Below the pieces are notes generated by a model that made no database searches, had not been told where the DNA came from, and worked only from the letters and a program-made list of their open reading frames with translations. 64,000 bases of DNA. Source: Ceratothoa steindachneri (lineage: Eukaryota > Arthropoda > Malacostraca > Isopoda > Cymothoidae). Positions 1-11,262 of this stretch are shown in pieces. The position numbers and the translations under genes were made by a program. Numbering within the stretch: position 1 is the stretch's first letter; every line of letters begins with the position of its first letter. Where the stretch lies: NCBI GenBank assembly GCA_963969495.1, contig OZ018333.1, positions 86,097,256 through 86,161,255 on the forward strand, given 5' to 3'.

Positions 1-829
1 CCCCCAAAAAAACAAATTTTCTGTTAGTTTAAGAATTATTATTCTTGTGTATTTCATATTAATAATTAGCTATATATATTACAGTATTTAAACCCTTATT
101 AGTATTTTGAATAATTTTTTCGAAATCGTAGTGATGTGGTGGTACACCGACCGCCATGCCTCGAAAACCTCCGGTGGTAAAAATCTTTTTTGCAAATTGA
201 ATATTAATCCTAGAGTCATTCTCATAATCTAAGTTATTTCATGTGCTTATAGCATAATGACACTGATAGCGCATCATAATTCACTAAAAATCACCTTCAA
301 CTTTACACCAAAAAAACACTGTTCCACTTCATTTAAATGCACTAGTTCACCACCACCATTTATTTTCATAATAATATACATAATCAGTCACTTTTTGTTA
401 TGTTTTTCCAAGTATTTCAAAGTATATCGAATTTTCAAAATTTTACGCATCGGTTTTCCCCCACATGTTGGCGGTCGATGTTCTCCCGCACCACCATTTT
501 TTTCACAACAATGCCATGGTGACCACTTCGAAAGGACGTGCTTCATTTCACTCGATGACATGTCAATATGGATAAATATCGTAATGAATCTTAACTCAAA
601 ACAAATCACGCCATATTCACCGACGTGAGACACTATATGAGAACCGTGAAAAATAACATCAAACATCCGAAAAATCAATTTTCTTACTTGGTAAACACAG
701 ACGCCGTGATGGTGGAAACCTGCTGCTCGCATGTTATTGACTGAGGATGGGTGCTGTGTTGGTGGTGAGTGGAGGCGGGCAATTTGAAATAGTTATCGTA
801 CCGGAGCATTCGGTCGGTATTCCCCCTCA
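1..829. other. AT-rich stretch without recognisable gene
   Basis: No domain, RNA gene or repeat family was recognised on either strand. A minus-strand open frame of 114 codons (388-732) has no recognisable motif and is probably chance. The right edge is set by the first gag-like residues of the LINE that follows. Confidence 0.5.
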
Positions 830-834
830 TCACC

Positions 835-2010
835 CTACACAGGGTGACTAAAACAAAAGGCTCTATTAAAGTCGCAACCGCCACATTATTTTTAAGGTTC
901 GAACGACAGGAACTGCCGTAGTATATTAAAGCTGGGTACCTTCGTGTCCCGGTAAGTCCCTACGTCGAACTACCCACAGACCTTGCTTCAATTGTAATCA
1001 ATTTGGACATGTTGGTCGTACCTGTCGACATTCCTGGTCCTGCGTGAATTGTAGTTGTAATTATCATGGCCCGGAATGCACCAAAGCACCATGCTCTGCC
1101 AACTGCGGTGGTACCCACAGTGCTGCGTTCAAAGTATGACCAATAATCTTATATGAAAAGGTGGTCCTCGCTTTGCGCGACTCTGCTTCTGGACGTGAGA
1201 GAGGCTCGCCAACGTGCCCGAGCACAAACCTCTCCTCTTGGCAGTCTCTTCTCAGACGTATTGCGTGACACCGAACGAAACCGACCAGCACATTCGAGTT
1301 CCGACTCACCTGAAGCATCTCCTCCTCATCCATCCACCAGTAGTGTCAGAAGCATTCACTATATACAACCGAAAAATAGCTCTCACACAGATATACCTAA
1401 TGTCGCACCCCTCTCTCTGGCAGCTCAGATTGAAACACTTTAAGACATCAGATGTTATCTGAAAGAATCTTATATATCGACCAGTGAAGGTTCGTCAACC
1501 CTAGCCTGATACCCAAAGCCCAGTAGCAAGAAGAAGGACTCCTCACCTGGGTCATCGACCACCAATAAGCGTGCAGCCTCTGGAGCTGACTCGATAGAGC
1601 CTCGAGAATCTTAAATGGGCTCTTCGCCTGTTGCTGAGTATTCTCTGCCCTCAAGTACGCCCCGCCCTTCACAGGACTTAAGCCTCCTCCCGGTCCAAAC
1701 GGTGGCAGAAAAACAACCAGTTCTTCGTACTTTTCCCAGATCGCCTGCTCCTTCTACTCACCCTCCTACTCATGATCTGATGGAAGCAGATGATATTTCA
1801 ACATCAACAGCCGCGGTTGTTGGATCAGCTCATACATCAAAAGCGCCCTCGGCCCATCAATCTGGATCTACTATCCGAACATCTCTTCTTAACCTTCCGT
1901 TTCCGCCTGGCTGTAAGCCCGAATTACAGTCAATGGTTTCGGCCGGTTCCTCTAAACCATAGAACATACCCCATATCACTGCTCCTTCCAGGATCTATTT
2001 CCCTGCTATA
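835..2010 (+). pseudogene. ORF1 (gag, CCHC zinc knuckles) of LINE copy C
   Basis: An RNA-binding gag-like protein that would coat the element transcript. A CX2CX4HX4C knuckle is readable at about 996-1037 (CFNCNQFGHVGRTC), a second with HX3C spacing follows at about 1053-1091, and a degenerate third after that. Before them lies a gag tail (VTKTKG...FERQELP). After the knuckles come the usual YEK-x-VLALRD block (about 1154) and a Ser/Pro-rich linker ending near 1962. The frame changes several times and there are in-frame stops, so it cannot be translated as one protein. The Ser/Pro linker matches minus-strand codons at 31.37-31.56 kb. Confidence 0.8.
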
Positions 2011-2134
2011 GTAGACCCTTAAAAATCTGATTTCCGTTCCCAAGCTCCTTGAGATGCTCTTCAAACTTAACCTCAGCCACAAAAGAGAAAAAGATATCTA
2101 CTATGGTATCCAACACTTCCACATACTATCCTTC

Positions 2135-5100
2135 ATTTTACAATGGAATTGTCAAGGCGTTCTTCCCAAGTGTGATGAACTCAAAGTTCTTTTGACGACA
2201 CTCCACCCCGCTGTTATTTGTCTTCAGGAGAACAAACTGGGTATACGGCCCTTTCCGACGGTACCCGGTTTTCTTATTTTCAGCTCTATTGCTCCTGTCG
2301 CGGGCTCGTCTCAGGAGGGAAGGGGGGTCAGTTATGGTTTCCTCATCCCACCAAGTATCTCATATCCCCGTATATACTACCCTCCAAGCTATTGCCGTGA
2401 GGGTTTTTTTTATAAGGTTTTTAACTGTTTGCTATATTTACCTCCCTCTTTCTTTACCACTGTCAAGACCCGACCTTTTAAAACTTACAGATTAATTGCC
2501 ATCCCCATTTTTACAACTGGAAAATTTTAATTCCCGTCACCCATATTGGGGCGACATCACACGGAATGCCAAAGTCGGTGTTTTAGAGTTTCTTTCATTA
2601 TCTGACTTTCTTCGCGTTTTAAACACTAGCGATTTTACCTCTTACCATATCCAGACGATTTCCTTTAGCTGTGTCGATCTGTCTCTCTGTTCTCCGGATT
2701 ACCTCCCTGATTTTTGATGGTCAGTTCTTGATGACCTGCATGGGGGTGATCACTTCCCTATTTATCTCGTCGGCCGTTCATACTAGCCGTCATAAACCAT
2801 GCCTTTCATGTGGGACTTTGGCCATGCCGATTGGGAAGGTTTCCGAGAGGCGTCTTTTACAGGTGCCTCCGTGGAGACCTTCAATGGTGTGGATCCGGCA
2901 GTAGCGTACTTCAAATCGATTATCTACAACGTGGCCATACAGACCATTCCACGGATGCGACCCGGTTCAAACGTGCCCTGGTGTACATCGAATTGTGCCA
3001 CAACCGGCAAAAAGTCAAAAACTGCAAGTTAGCTCATGCCCGATTCCGGCAAGACCCGACCTTGTTCAATAATGTCGACCGAAAGCGAGCACGGGCGCTT
3101 CGCCAAAGAATACTTCCTCAGGCTCGCCGAATTTGATTGCGCAGCTACGTTACAGCAATCTCCTCTATGACTTCTGCCGCAAAGAACTGGAAGAGGATTA
3201 AGAAGATCAGGGGTTGCTATAATTGCCATAACACTCTCACACTCAAATTACAGGGATCCTTAGAGAATGACAGCCTGGTGGTCATCAATGATTTCTCCGA
3301 CCATTTCCGCGCCATCGGCAGCGTCAGCTGTTACAATAAGGTTTTTCTACCCTATAAATCAAAGGAAGAGTCTCATGCTCTCAATTTTACAACAAAATCT
3401 AACCTTCACTATAATGCCCAATTCATCATTCCTCAAGTTGCGTGGGGCATTGTTGCTTTGTAGATCTATTTCTCCTGTCCTTGACGTATTCATTTTGATA
3501 TAATTCGGCACCTACACCCACACTCTGTCGTTTTTTTAGTTGATTTGTACAACCTCATATGGGTGAAGGGGTTTTACCCATCATCATGGTACGTTGGGAA
3601 TGTCCTTCACTTTGTCAAACCAGGCAGGGACGGATTGAACGCAGACCACCCTACTGTTCTCATCAGCTGTTTGAGTAAGTTGCTGGAGAAGATGGTGTTG
3701 GAGCGCCTGAACTGGTTCTTACAAACCTATCACTTACTCTGTCCATTTCAATGTGGTTTTCTTATGGGGCATAGTACCCTTGATGTCCTAGTACGTTTCG
3801 AGGGTTCGGTCCGGAAAGCTCTCTCATTAAAGCAGAGTCTCGGCCGTATTTTTCGACATTGAGAAAGCCTACGATACAATATGGAGATCCGGTGCTTTAA
3901 AGCAACTATACATTTGGGATATGAGAGGTCTTTACCGTCTTATATTCACTGATTTTTAGCATTTCGATTTTTTATGGTGCATGTTGGAGACACTTACTCG
4001 GTCTGACCTGCAACCTCAAGAAGGGGGAGCTCCTCAGGGCAGTGTTTTAAGTATTTTATGTTTTGTAATTGCGATCAATGATATCATTTCTTCTCTCCCA
4101 GAAGGTGTATCGGCGACCTTATTCGTCGATGACTCGGCAATATACAGTTCCTCACCCCGCCTTCCATCAGCAGCGCGTCGATGCAGTCTCGAAAGGAGCA
4201 CAACTTAGGGCCTTCCGCTTTACTATGAGCAAAACTAAGGCAATGTTTTGCCACTGGGTTGGAGGGGCTCTTGCTCCGCCACCTATCTTCCTACAAGGTG
4301 TAGAGATAGAGTTCGTTTCTGAGTTTCAGTTTCTGGGCGTAACTCTTGATACCAAGTTATCCTGGTTACCACACCTACGCCGTCTTGAACGGGCTGTCTG
4401 CGGGCTTTAGACATTTTGAAAGTCCTCTCCCACACTGTGGGGCAGTGATCGTCAACACTGTGGACTTTATACACTATACTCATCCAATCTAAATTGGACT
4501 ATGGATGTCAAATTTACTCTTCGGCTTCCCCTTCAGCCATTAAAATGCTGAACCTCAGTCGCATCCTCGGATTTCGTCTCTCCAGTGCACCTTTTCGAAC
4601 TTCTCCCGTCAACAGTCTATACTGTGCTAATGGGGTGCTTCCCCTGCCCGATCATCGATTCCAGATTTGTATGCGATATCTCTTACGTGTACAGCAGGCC
4701 TCTGTATCAGAAGTCTACAGATGCCTGTATGCTGCCGAGTCAATGGCGGCATTCGATACGTTGCCATCCTTACCCCGTCCTTTGAGCTTCTGGATAGCAG
4801 ATCATCTCTCCAACCTGGATGAAACTAAGAGCCGTTGCCCTTCCGTCGTCGCTGATCCCTAGTTGGCGTGTTCAACCTCCCACAGTCTGTTCCGGCATGT
4901 GGAGCCTAGACAAGTCGTCCGTGGCCCCTGGATCCTTGTGAGCTTATTCCTAGAGTATGCGATCCCTCACATACAATACTGCCCGATAAATACGGATCGT
5001 TCCAAGTCAGACAATGGCGTGGGGGCCACAGCCACCTACTCAGAAGAGTTTATAACTTTATATCTGCCCCTGGCAGCTTATATTTCCACCGCTGAGCTTT

Positions 5101-5440
5101 CAGCCATCCTTTTAGCTTTTCGACTGATCCAAATTTTACCTTTTAACGATTTCGTCATTTTCTCCGATTCAAGGAGTGTTTTACAGTCAATTCGGTCTTT
5201 TAGCGCTTCCCATCCCTTAGTCTTAGAAATTTTTAACTGGCTGCCCAGACTGCGCCCCGATTTAGAATTCTATTTTGTTTGGTCCACTAGGCAACGAGAG
5301 GGCTGATCAGCTGGCCCGCTCAGCTTATTCTGTGTCCACGGAAAACACTGCTCTACTTTTTCGAGATTCCTTTCCTTCTATAAAAAAATATATTTTTCAT
5401 TCGTGGCTCCGGTCATATTCGACATCAAAAGACTACCCAG
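2135..5440 (+). pseudogene. ORF2 (endonuclease-RT-RNase H) of LINE copy C
   Basis: The endonuclease begins with ILQWNCQGVLP (about 2135) and continues with LENFNSRHPYWGD (about 2517, where GDFN is usual) and GGDHFPI (about 2744). The RT shows FFDIEKAYDT (about 3850), GAPQGSVLS (about 4030) and the catalytic FVDD (about 4120). The thumb has SKLDYGCQIYSSASPSA (about 4490). RNase H shows STAELSAILLAF (about 5085), an IFSDSRSVLQS block (about 5158) and GNERADQLARSA (about 5290). There are at least five frame changes and several stops, so it is inactive. Confidence 0.85.
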
Positions 5441-5486
5441 TGGTACCAACGGAGATCTTGCTGCTTTAATGAGTGCGGCAAAAGTA

Positions 5487-5804
5487 TACGAGGCTGACAT
5501 CGAGGCCTTGAGCCTTATCAAGGCAGAAATGGAGCGATGCTTCTTATCAACAGTCAAGTTTGACTACATTAGAGATGCCCTAACTTACGCCCAGAATCGA
5601 ATGTATCCTAACCTGGATAAGCTCCTCTAAGTTCTGATCACGCTCTCAATCTCGAACGCGGAAGTTGAACGCTCATTTTTCAACCCTGAAGCGTCTGAAA
5701 ACATATTTAAGGAATGCCATGGGTCAACAACGTCTGAACGGCCTGGTACTACTCGCTGCTCACAACGAAATTGAAGTTAAAATAGACAGTGTAATCAACC
5801 TATA
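5487..5804 (+). pseudogene. hAT transposase C-terminal dimerisation domain, fragment
   Basis: The conceptual protein runs ADIEALSLIKAEMER, then YIRDALTYAQNRMYPNLDKLL, a stop at about 5628, then VLITLSISNAEVERSF. One extra T near 5682 shifts the frame, after which it continues STLKRLKTYLRNAMG, QQRLNGLVLLAAHNEIEVK and ends at a stop. The EVERSFS-LKR-KTYLR...RLNGL pattern is diagnostic of the hAT C-terminal dimerisation domain (animal DUF4371/ZMYM-type hATs). The N-terminal BED finger and catalytic core are absent and no terminal inverted repeats were found. It directly follows LINE copy C, which may have inserted into or recombined with it. Confidence 0.85.
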
Positions 5805-6324
5805 ATAAATAGCGAATATCATATTTGCTATTGTAATATTTATAATGCTATTTTTAGATTGCCTTTTTATTCAGTTGTATTTCTTTATTTTACAATACAA
5901 AGCAATCTGAAAAATCTTTTCTTTAGTTGAGTGTTATACCTCAGACTTCTCAGATGAGGAAATTTTGGTTAGCCCTTCCTCCTAAAATTTGATCCAGGAG
6001 CCACCCCTGCTCACTGGAGACGAAACGAAAACTAAAATCTATCAAAAATATTTTTCCTTTTTCATTCGATGATAGAAATTTTCTTACCCCCCTCCCCCGT
6101 GATCTACCTCGGCTGGAATTTGTTCCCTATATACAAACACACACACACAAGAGGTATTTCTCTGGCCCCTCCCGTGACCTTATGTGGTTTCCGGAAACTC
6201 CGCCCTCGGAAGAAGTTATGCGTTGCTCCACGGAGTGAGGTCACATGGGGAAGACTCCCCCCCCCCTCCCCCGAGTAACCCACCTGCCACACGCAACTGC
6301 AATAACAAACAAACAGACAAAGTA

Positions 6325-6325
<1 letters not shown>
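5805..6325. other. Intergenic, no gene seen
   Basis: AT-rich, then a C-rich stretch with a (CA)n run near 6138 and a poly-C tract near 6258. No coding signal or element family was recognised. Confidence 0.5.

Positions 6326-6360
<35 letters not shown>
6326..6360. repeat. (GA)n microsatellite at the 3' end of CR1-like copy A
   Basis: A near-pure GA run. On the minus strand it is (TC)n directly downstream of the copy A 3' UTR. The sister copy B ends in the same kind of run, so it looks like the element's own tail or its preferred target. Confidence 0.8.
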
Positions 6361-6567
6361 TTACAAGGAGCTACAAGGAAAGAAAGTACCCTAGGAGACC
6401 TTACGGTCCATTCAAAGAGGGTACCTTTGGACTAGCAATCGAGCGGGCACATGGCTGCTCAATTGTTTTGCGTCCCTAAACGGCCACTTTTCAAGACTTT
6501 GTCTAGTCTTGACTTGAACTGGTCAACAGATTCACTGTTGACAACTTCCACTGGAAGTGCGTTCCAC

Positions 6568-9181
6568 TTACCGCAGATACTGTAAGTGAAAGAATTTCCA
6601 CACAGATTGCGGTTTCTCACTCAGTGTGAAAATATCCCGGTAGTCAACATTGTCGAACCCTCGAAGTATTTTGAAAACTTCGATGAGCTGACCACGCAGT
6701 CTACGGGTTTCCAGCGAGAACAGATCTAATTCCCAGAGTCTATCCTCATAACTTTTATGTCGGATAGAGGGGATCAGCTTGGTTGCCCTGGCTTGTACGC
6801 GTTCCAACCTTGCGATATCCTTTCGAAACGAAGGACTCCAAAATTGTACGGCATACTCCAGGTGCGGCCGAACGAGGGAGTTGTACAGACAAAGTACTAT
6901 CTCCTTGTTACGGTATCCAAACTGGCGCTTTATGTAGCTTAACATCCTTTGAGCTTTCTTCTCTGCCTCGATGCACTGTTTCGAGAACTTGAGGTCGCTA
7001 GTGATAGTTACACCCAAGTCCTTCTCACTGTCACTCGATTCAAGAGCAATGCCATTAAGGATGTACTGAGATTTGGGGTTTCGGTGGCCGATATGCATTA
7101 CTTTGCATTTCCCCACGTTGAAAGGCATTTGCCACGTGTCTGACCACTCCCCAATCCTTTTAAGGTCCTCTTGGAGGCAGGCAGTGTTCCCCTCCTTTGC
7201 CACATTGATACCAAGCTTGCTGTCGTCGGCAAATTTGGAGATTTTGGCAACCATGTCTCCGTCCATGTCGTTGACATAGATAATAAACAGTAGTGGTCCC
7301 AGGACGGAACCTTGAGGGACACCGCTAGATACGGGCGCCCATTCAGAGGCCCGACCATTCACCACTACGCGTTGCCGTCTGTCACTTAGCCAGCTCTCTA
7401 TCCAACCTGCTACCTTGCCGTCTATGCCCTGCGCACGCACTTTCCGGAGAAGGCGGCGGTGTGGTACCTTGTTAAAGGCCTTTTGGAAGTCAAGGTAAAC
7501 AATATCCACCGCTTTATCCCGATCATGCTCACTGAACACGAAGTGGAAGAATTCCACAAGGTTCGTCAGGCATGACCGTTGCCTTCGGAAGCCGTGCTGG
7601 GAACTCTTCAGTAGCAGGTTTGACTCTAAATAAGACGTTATCTTGTCCACTATCATGCTTTCCATGAGTTTAGTGACTATCGAAGTCAAACTGATGGGTC
7701 AGTAGTTTGACGGATGGCTGGGGTCTCCTTTCTTGAAGAACGGAGTCACCTCCGCCTCACGCCAGTCTCTAGGAACGCATCCGGTCCGGATTGACATGTT
7801 AAAGATAGCGCACAGATGTCGTGATACTTCATCGCACACTTCCTTCAACACCTTGGATAGAAACCCGTCCGGTCCGGGGGACTTGTTCGTCTTTAGGTCA
7901 GCGATCTTTTTCTTTATTTCTCCTTCGGTGAAGTCCATTAGCTTCAGCTTTTCCCCCGAGTAGGAATCCGTGGGCTGGGGGATGGGACCACACTCTTTAG
8001 TAAACACTGAAGAGAAGTAGTCATTGAGAAGGTTAGCATTTTCTGCATCTGAGTGAGTTAATGCACCCTCCTCGTCCACTAAGGGCCCAATCCTACGATG
8101 GATTAGTTTACGGCTATTTACATAGCCGAAGAACTCCTTGGGATTCTCCTTGCAGAGTCTCGCCACTCGGAATTCCTCAGACCGCTTAGCCGCCCTTATG
8201 CTGGACTTCACTCTTCTGGCTAGCCTCCGGTACTCGTCAAAGGCACCCGAAATCTTCGATCGCCGGTACGCATTTCTCTTCTCCTTAAGCAGTTGGCTGA
8301 TTTCTCGATTAAACCACTTTGGTTGAACAGAAGACCAACGGAGGCATTTCAGAGGGATGCAACTTGATTGAAGACTCATGAACTTATTTTTGAAATTGTT
8401 CCACGAATCCTCAACATCTTCGCATACCGCTAGCCTTACATCAGTCAACCCAGCACGAAGGCTTGCAAAGTCTGCTCTTCTCAAGTCAAATTTCCTTGAT
8501 TGACTGGCAACAGCCCTTACCTTCGGGATCTTGACGGTAAATCTAATTAGCTGGTGATCACTGCCACCGAGCTCTTCGCCTACAGAGAGATCCTCAACGA
8601 AATCATCATCAGAGGTGAAGACCAAGTCGAGGATATTGTCTCCTCTCGTCGGTTCTCTGACCCATTGAGTGAGGAACTCGTTGTTGGCGAACTCCAGGAG
8701 TAGCGCGCTCTCGCCACAGGCTGCTCTGGTTTCGCAGTCAACTTGTCTGTTGAAGTCGCCCATAACGATGCACACTCTGCCTTGAACAAGCTCACCCAGC
8801 AGCTGGTACAGTTCCCTGTCCTTCTCAACAGGTTGGGAAGTGGGTCTGTAAAGCACCAGGGTCCTGTATCTGACAGGACCTATCTCTAGGTCAACGCCTA
8901 GGAGCTCGTGATCGGATATAATGTTGGAGTTCGTAGATTTGATTGTATCCTTAACGTACAACATTACACCGCCACCCTCTCTGTCTGGGCTATCTTTGTG
9001 GAAGAGTTGGTAGCCAGGAACCGTGAATTCGCCTTCAAAGTCTCGGTTTGAGGTTTTTATCCACGATTCTGTTATGGCTACCATTTCGGGTTCTTCCGTC
9101 GCTACGAGGCCACGGAGCTCAGGAAACTTGTTCCTGATTGACCTCGCATTGAACAGAAGAACTTTCAGGGAGTCCCCTAAT
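6568..9181 (-). pseudogene. ORF2 (endonuclease-RT) of CR1-like copy A
   Basis: It would nick target DNA and reverse-transcribe element RNA. The endonuclease starts VLLFNARSIRNKF (about 9160) and shows ITESW (about 9070), MGDFNRQVD (about 8760) and GGSDHQLIRF (about 8560). The RT shows VYLDFQKAFNKVPH (about 7490), SGVPQGSVLGPLLF (about 7320), catalytic KFADDSKL (about 7230) and thumb RPHLEYAVQFWSPS (about 6850). An in-frame TGA at 7701-7699 replaces an Arg codon in the NYRPISL motif. A 44-bp deletion near 6620 relative to copy B shifts the frame and removes the C-terminus. The endonuclease N-terminus lies upstream of the first ATG (9084) and overlaps ORF1 in the -1 frame. Confidence 0.9.
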
Positions 9182-9191
9182 GTAGGACCCC

Positions 9192-10368
9192 CTATACTCT
9201 TTCGTTTCCCGGCTTCTTGGTTGTCGCGGTGGCACCATTTTTGACAACCTCCGAGAGGGTTGTTTGGGGAGTGACTCGGGCGTACTGGCGTACGTCCGCC
9301 TTCCCAATGGGCCGGATACTCCTTTGGGTGCGCTCCACAACATCCTGGATGAAGTTGGCTAGGAACGCCTTGCCCTTAAAGGAGAGGTGCACCCCATCCC
9401 TTTGGTAGAGGTCTTTACTACCATAGAATACGGCGTACGGATCGACAAAAAAGACACCCTCCGCCGTACAGAGGTCTGCAAGGCGCCGGTTTAGCGACAT
9501 GTTCCTCACGTGGGCAGTCCGGCTTGGACCCCACCACGACGCGTCTGCGGGTTTTCAATCCACAGTCGTCGACAGCGCCCATAACCGTCTTTATAATCGC
9601 GCCTGTAGGGCCTAAACTACATCCTCTGAGGTAGACGTCGTTGCCACTTACCATAAGGGCAACGACTGAAGTCTCAGAAATCTGGGACTTCTCGGCCTCA
9701 GCTCTTACCTGCTTATTCCCACAGCCTGGGAGGCAGCTCATCTTAACGGTTGTGCGAAGGCGGGCCGCTAGCAGGGGCTGCTGGCCCCGTGCCTGGGAAT
9801 CACCCACAAGGCTGATCCTGGCACATTTGCCTGCTGAGCTCGAAGTCTTTATTCTCTGAGTCAAGCTCTCCGATTCCTCTCTCTTCTCCGTCATGGTCTT
9901 TTCAGTCTTATTTTTTTTCTTCTTCTTCTTCTCTATCATCTTTTCCCCCTTGTCATCCTTTTCATTAACTTCTTTTACCTTTTCTTCTTCTATTTCTCTC
10001 TCTTCCTCTTTCTTCTTTCCCTTTTTCGTCTTTTTTTCTTTTGGCGTTTCTGCCACATTCGGGCCCTGCCTCTCTGCAGAGGTGGTGTTTGCCACAGGAC
10101 TCGAGAGCTCGTTTAACTTCTCTTCGAGCCTGCGGATCTGGTGGGAGTGCTCCTCCTTGAGCCTTTCGATTTTCTTTTCGAGGTCTGTAGTTCTTTCCCT
10201 GTAGTAGGCCACTACTTCCTCCACTTCCTTCTTTAAGATGCAAGTGGTGCATACACTGCCTGGGTGGCATTTCGCATAGCAGCCCTCCGGGAAGTCAACG
10301 CACCACTTGTCCTTATTACATGTGGCACACGTGAATTTTAGCGCTGCTGGACCTTTCTTGCCTGCCAT
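9192..10368 (-). pseudogene. ORF1 (PHD-like finger + SGNH esterase) of CR1-like copy A
   Basis: The start is placed at the ATG of MAGKKG, which aligns with copy B. The N-terminal Cys/His finger is CATCNKDKWC...CYAKCH...CTTC. A coiled coil follows, then a Lys/Glu-rich linker of about 60 residues, then an SGNH hydrolase with the nucleophile block SLVGDSQARG, an SGND block (about 9650) and a final RDGVHLSFKG that keeps the Asp-His pair (about 9375). The protein is split by a frameshift between about 9560 and 9510, just after RRRVVVG. The rest (LNRRLADLCTAEGVFFVDP...) continues in another frame to a stop at 9192. Confidence 0.88.
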
Positions 10369-11133
10369 TTTGAACACTCTATATTTCTTAAGCTTGTGAC
10401 AAATCAATATATAAAAAGGGGGTTTGGTGAGTTCTCCCCGCGTGAGTCGCTCCCGCCTATTGATCGGAGTCGTTTCGGAGTCTTACAGAAGGCACGCTCC
10501 ATGTGCTGCTGTTCGTCCGACCGAGTCGTCAAGCCTCGGCGTGCCGTGGCTCCCAACCAAGCAGCACAGACGGTCCCCGAAGGGGCCATCGATTTGTCAC
10601 CAGGTGAACAACAACGAAGCACGCCCCTTACTAAACTCCTACTAGTTCCCTTCACAACGGCCAGGATCTCGGAGCAGCGTTCAATGGATATCCCGCCCCA
10701 CCAAGAGACTCGACCCAAGGCTTTTTATTGGCCTGGCAACCAACCTGGGAACAAAGGGCCGTCACCTCGGACCGATGCTACCAGAGGCACCCGTCAACGG
10801 GCACTGGGAACGGTCAATAATTACGCGCCAGGGAAGGGGTTAACGGGGCACTACCATCATCCCATTCATCGTGCCCCAACGCCTAGGACACCTATAGTCC
10901 TAGTCTCCCGCAACCAGTGAGCGTCGATTGGCGTTGTTTATAGAGGTTCCAAAGCCTCTCTTCTGACGCGTGAGGTAGCTGCCAGGTCCTTATATGTAGA
11001 TAGAGGGAAAAAAGGGAAAGAGTGACATGATAGGAGTAGGCCTTTTTTGTTTTTTTTGTTTTTGTATAAGTGGGAGAGATAGGATAGAAGTAAAAAAGGA
11101 GAAGGATAGAGTAGAAAAAGGAAGGAATCTCGA
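10369..11133 (-). other. 5' UTR of CR1-like copy A
   Basis: About 750 bases upstream of ORF1, collinear with the copy B 5' UTR at 15,279-16,040, including the shared block at 10,921-11,000 (matching 15,828-15,905). The outer 5' end is pyrimidine-rich on the element strand. The plus-strand frame at 10,396-10,920 is conserved as an open frame in B (15,411-15,827) but is antisense to the element and probably a by-product of GC-rich UTR. A promoter is expected here but no motif was identified. Confidence 0.7.
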
Positions 11134-11154
11134 AGAGAGAGAGAGAGAGAGAGT
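11134..11154. repeat. (GA)n at the junction of CR1-like copies A and B
   Basis: A short GA run between the 3' end of copy B and the 5' end of copy A. It equals the microsatellite tail at the 3' end of copy A (6326-6360). Confidence 0.75.
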
Positions 11155-11262
11155 GTAGTAACAAGGAACAAGGAAAGGAAGTACCCTAGGAGACCTTACG
11201 GTCCATTCAAAGAGGGTACCTTTGGACTAGCAATCGAGCAGGCACCTGGCTGCTCAATTGTT

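Larger units (their letters stand above)
835..5440 (+). mobile_element. Decayed I-clade-like LINE (copy C), 5'-truncated
   Basis: A non-LTR retrotransposon remnant read in several plus-strand frames. In order it shows gag with CCHC zinc knuckles (about 996-1130), an ORF1 tail (to about 2010), an APE-type endonuclease (from about 2135), reverse transcriptase (about 3545-4410), the RT thumb (about 4490-4860) and RNase H (about 5010-5330). This order is that of RNase-H-bearing LINEs of the I group. Its ORF1 matches copy L at 31.3-32.8 kb on the other strand. The gag N-terminus is absent, so it is 5'-truncated. No poly(A) or 3' UTR is seen; a hAT fragment follows. It is the only large I-clade copy on the plus strand. 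Confidence 0.85.
6326..11125 (-). mobile_element. CR1-like LINE copy A, near full length
   Basis: About 4.8 kb with a 5' UTR (10,369-11,125), ORF1 (PHD-like finger, coiled coil, lysine-rich linker, SGNH esterase), ORF2 (APE endonuclease and RT, no RNase H) and a 3' UTR ending in (TC)n. A PHD plus esterase ORF1 is the known hallmark of CR1-type elements. Copy B of the same family lies immediately upstream in the same orientation and shares the 5' UTR and 3' UTR. ORF1 differs strongly from B, so they are separate subfamilies and not a recent duplication. Both ORFs carry disabling lesions. Confidence 0.9.

Noticed and set aside
388..732. Minus-strand frame of 114 codons near the left edge
   Set aside because: No recognisable domain and AT-rich composition; chance frame is likelier.
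10396..10920. Plus-strand open frame of 174 codons, conserved at 15,411-15,827
   Set aside because: It lies antisense in the 5' UTR of both CR1-like copies; conservation follows from shared UTR sequence and no protein motif is visible.
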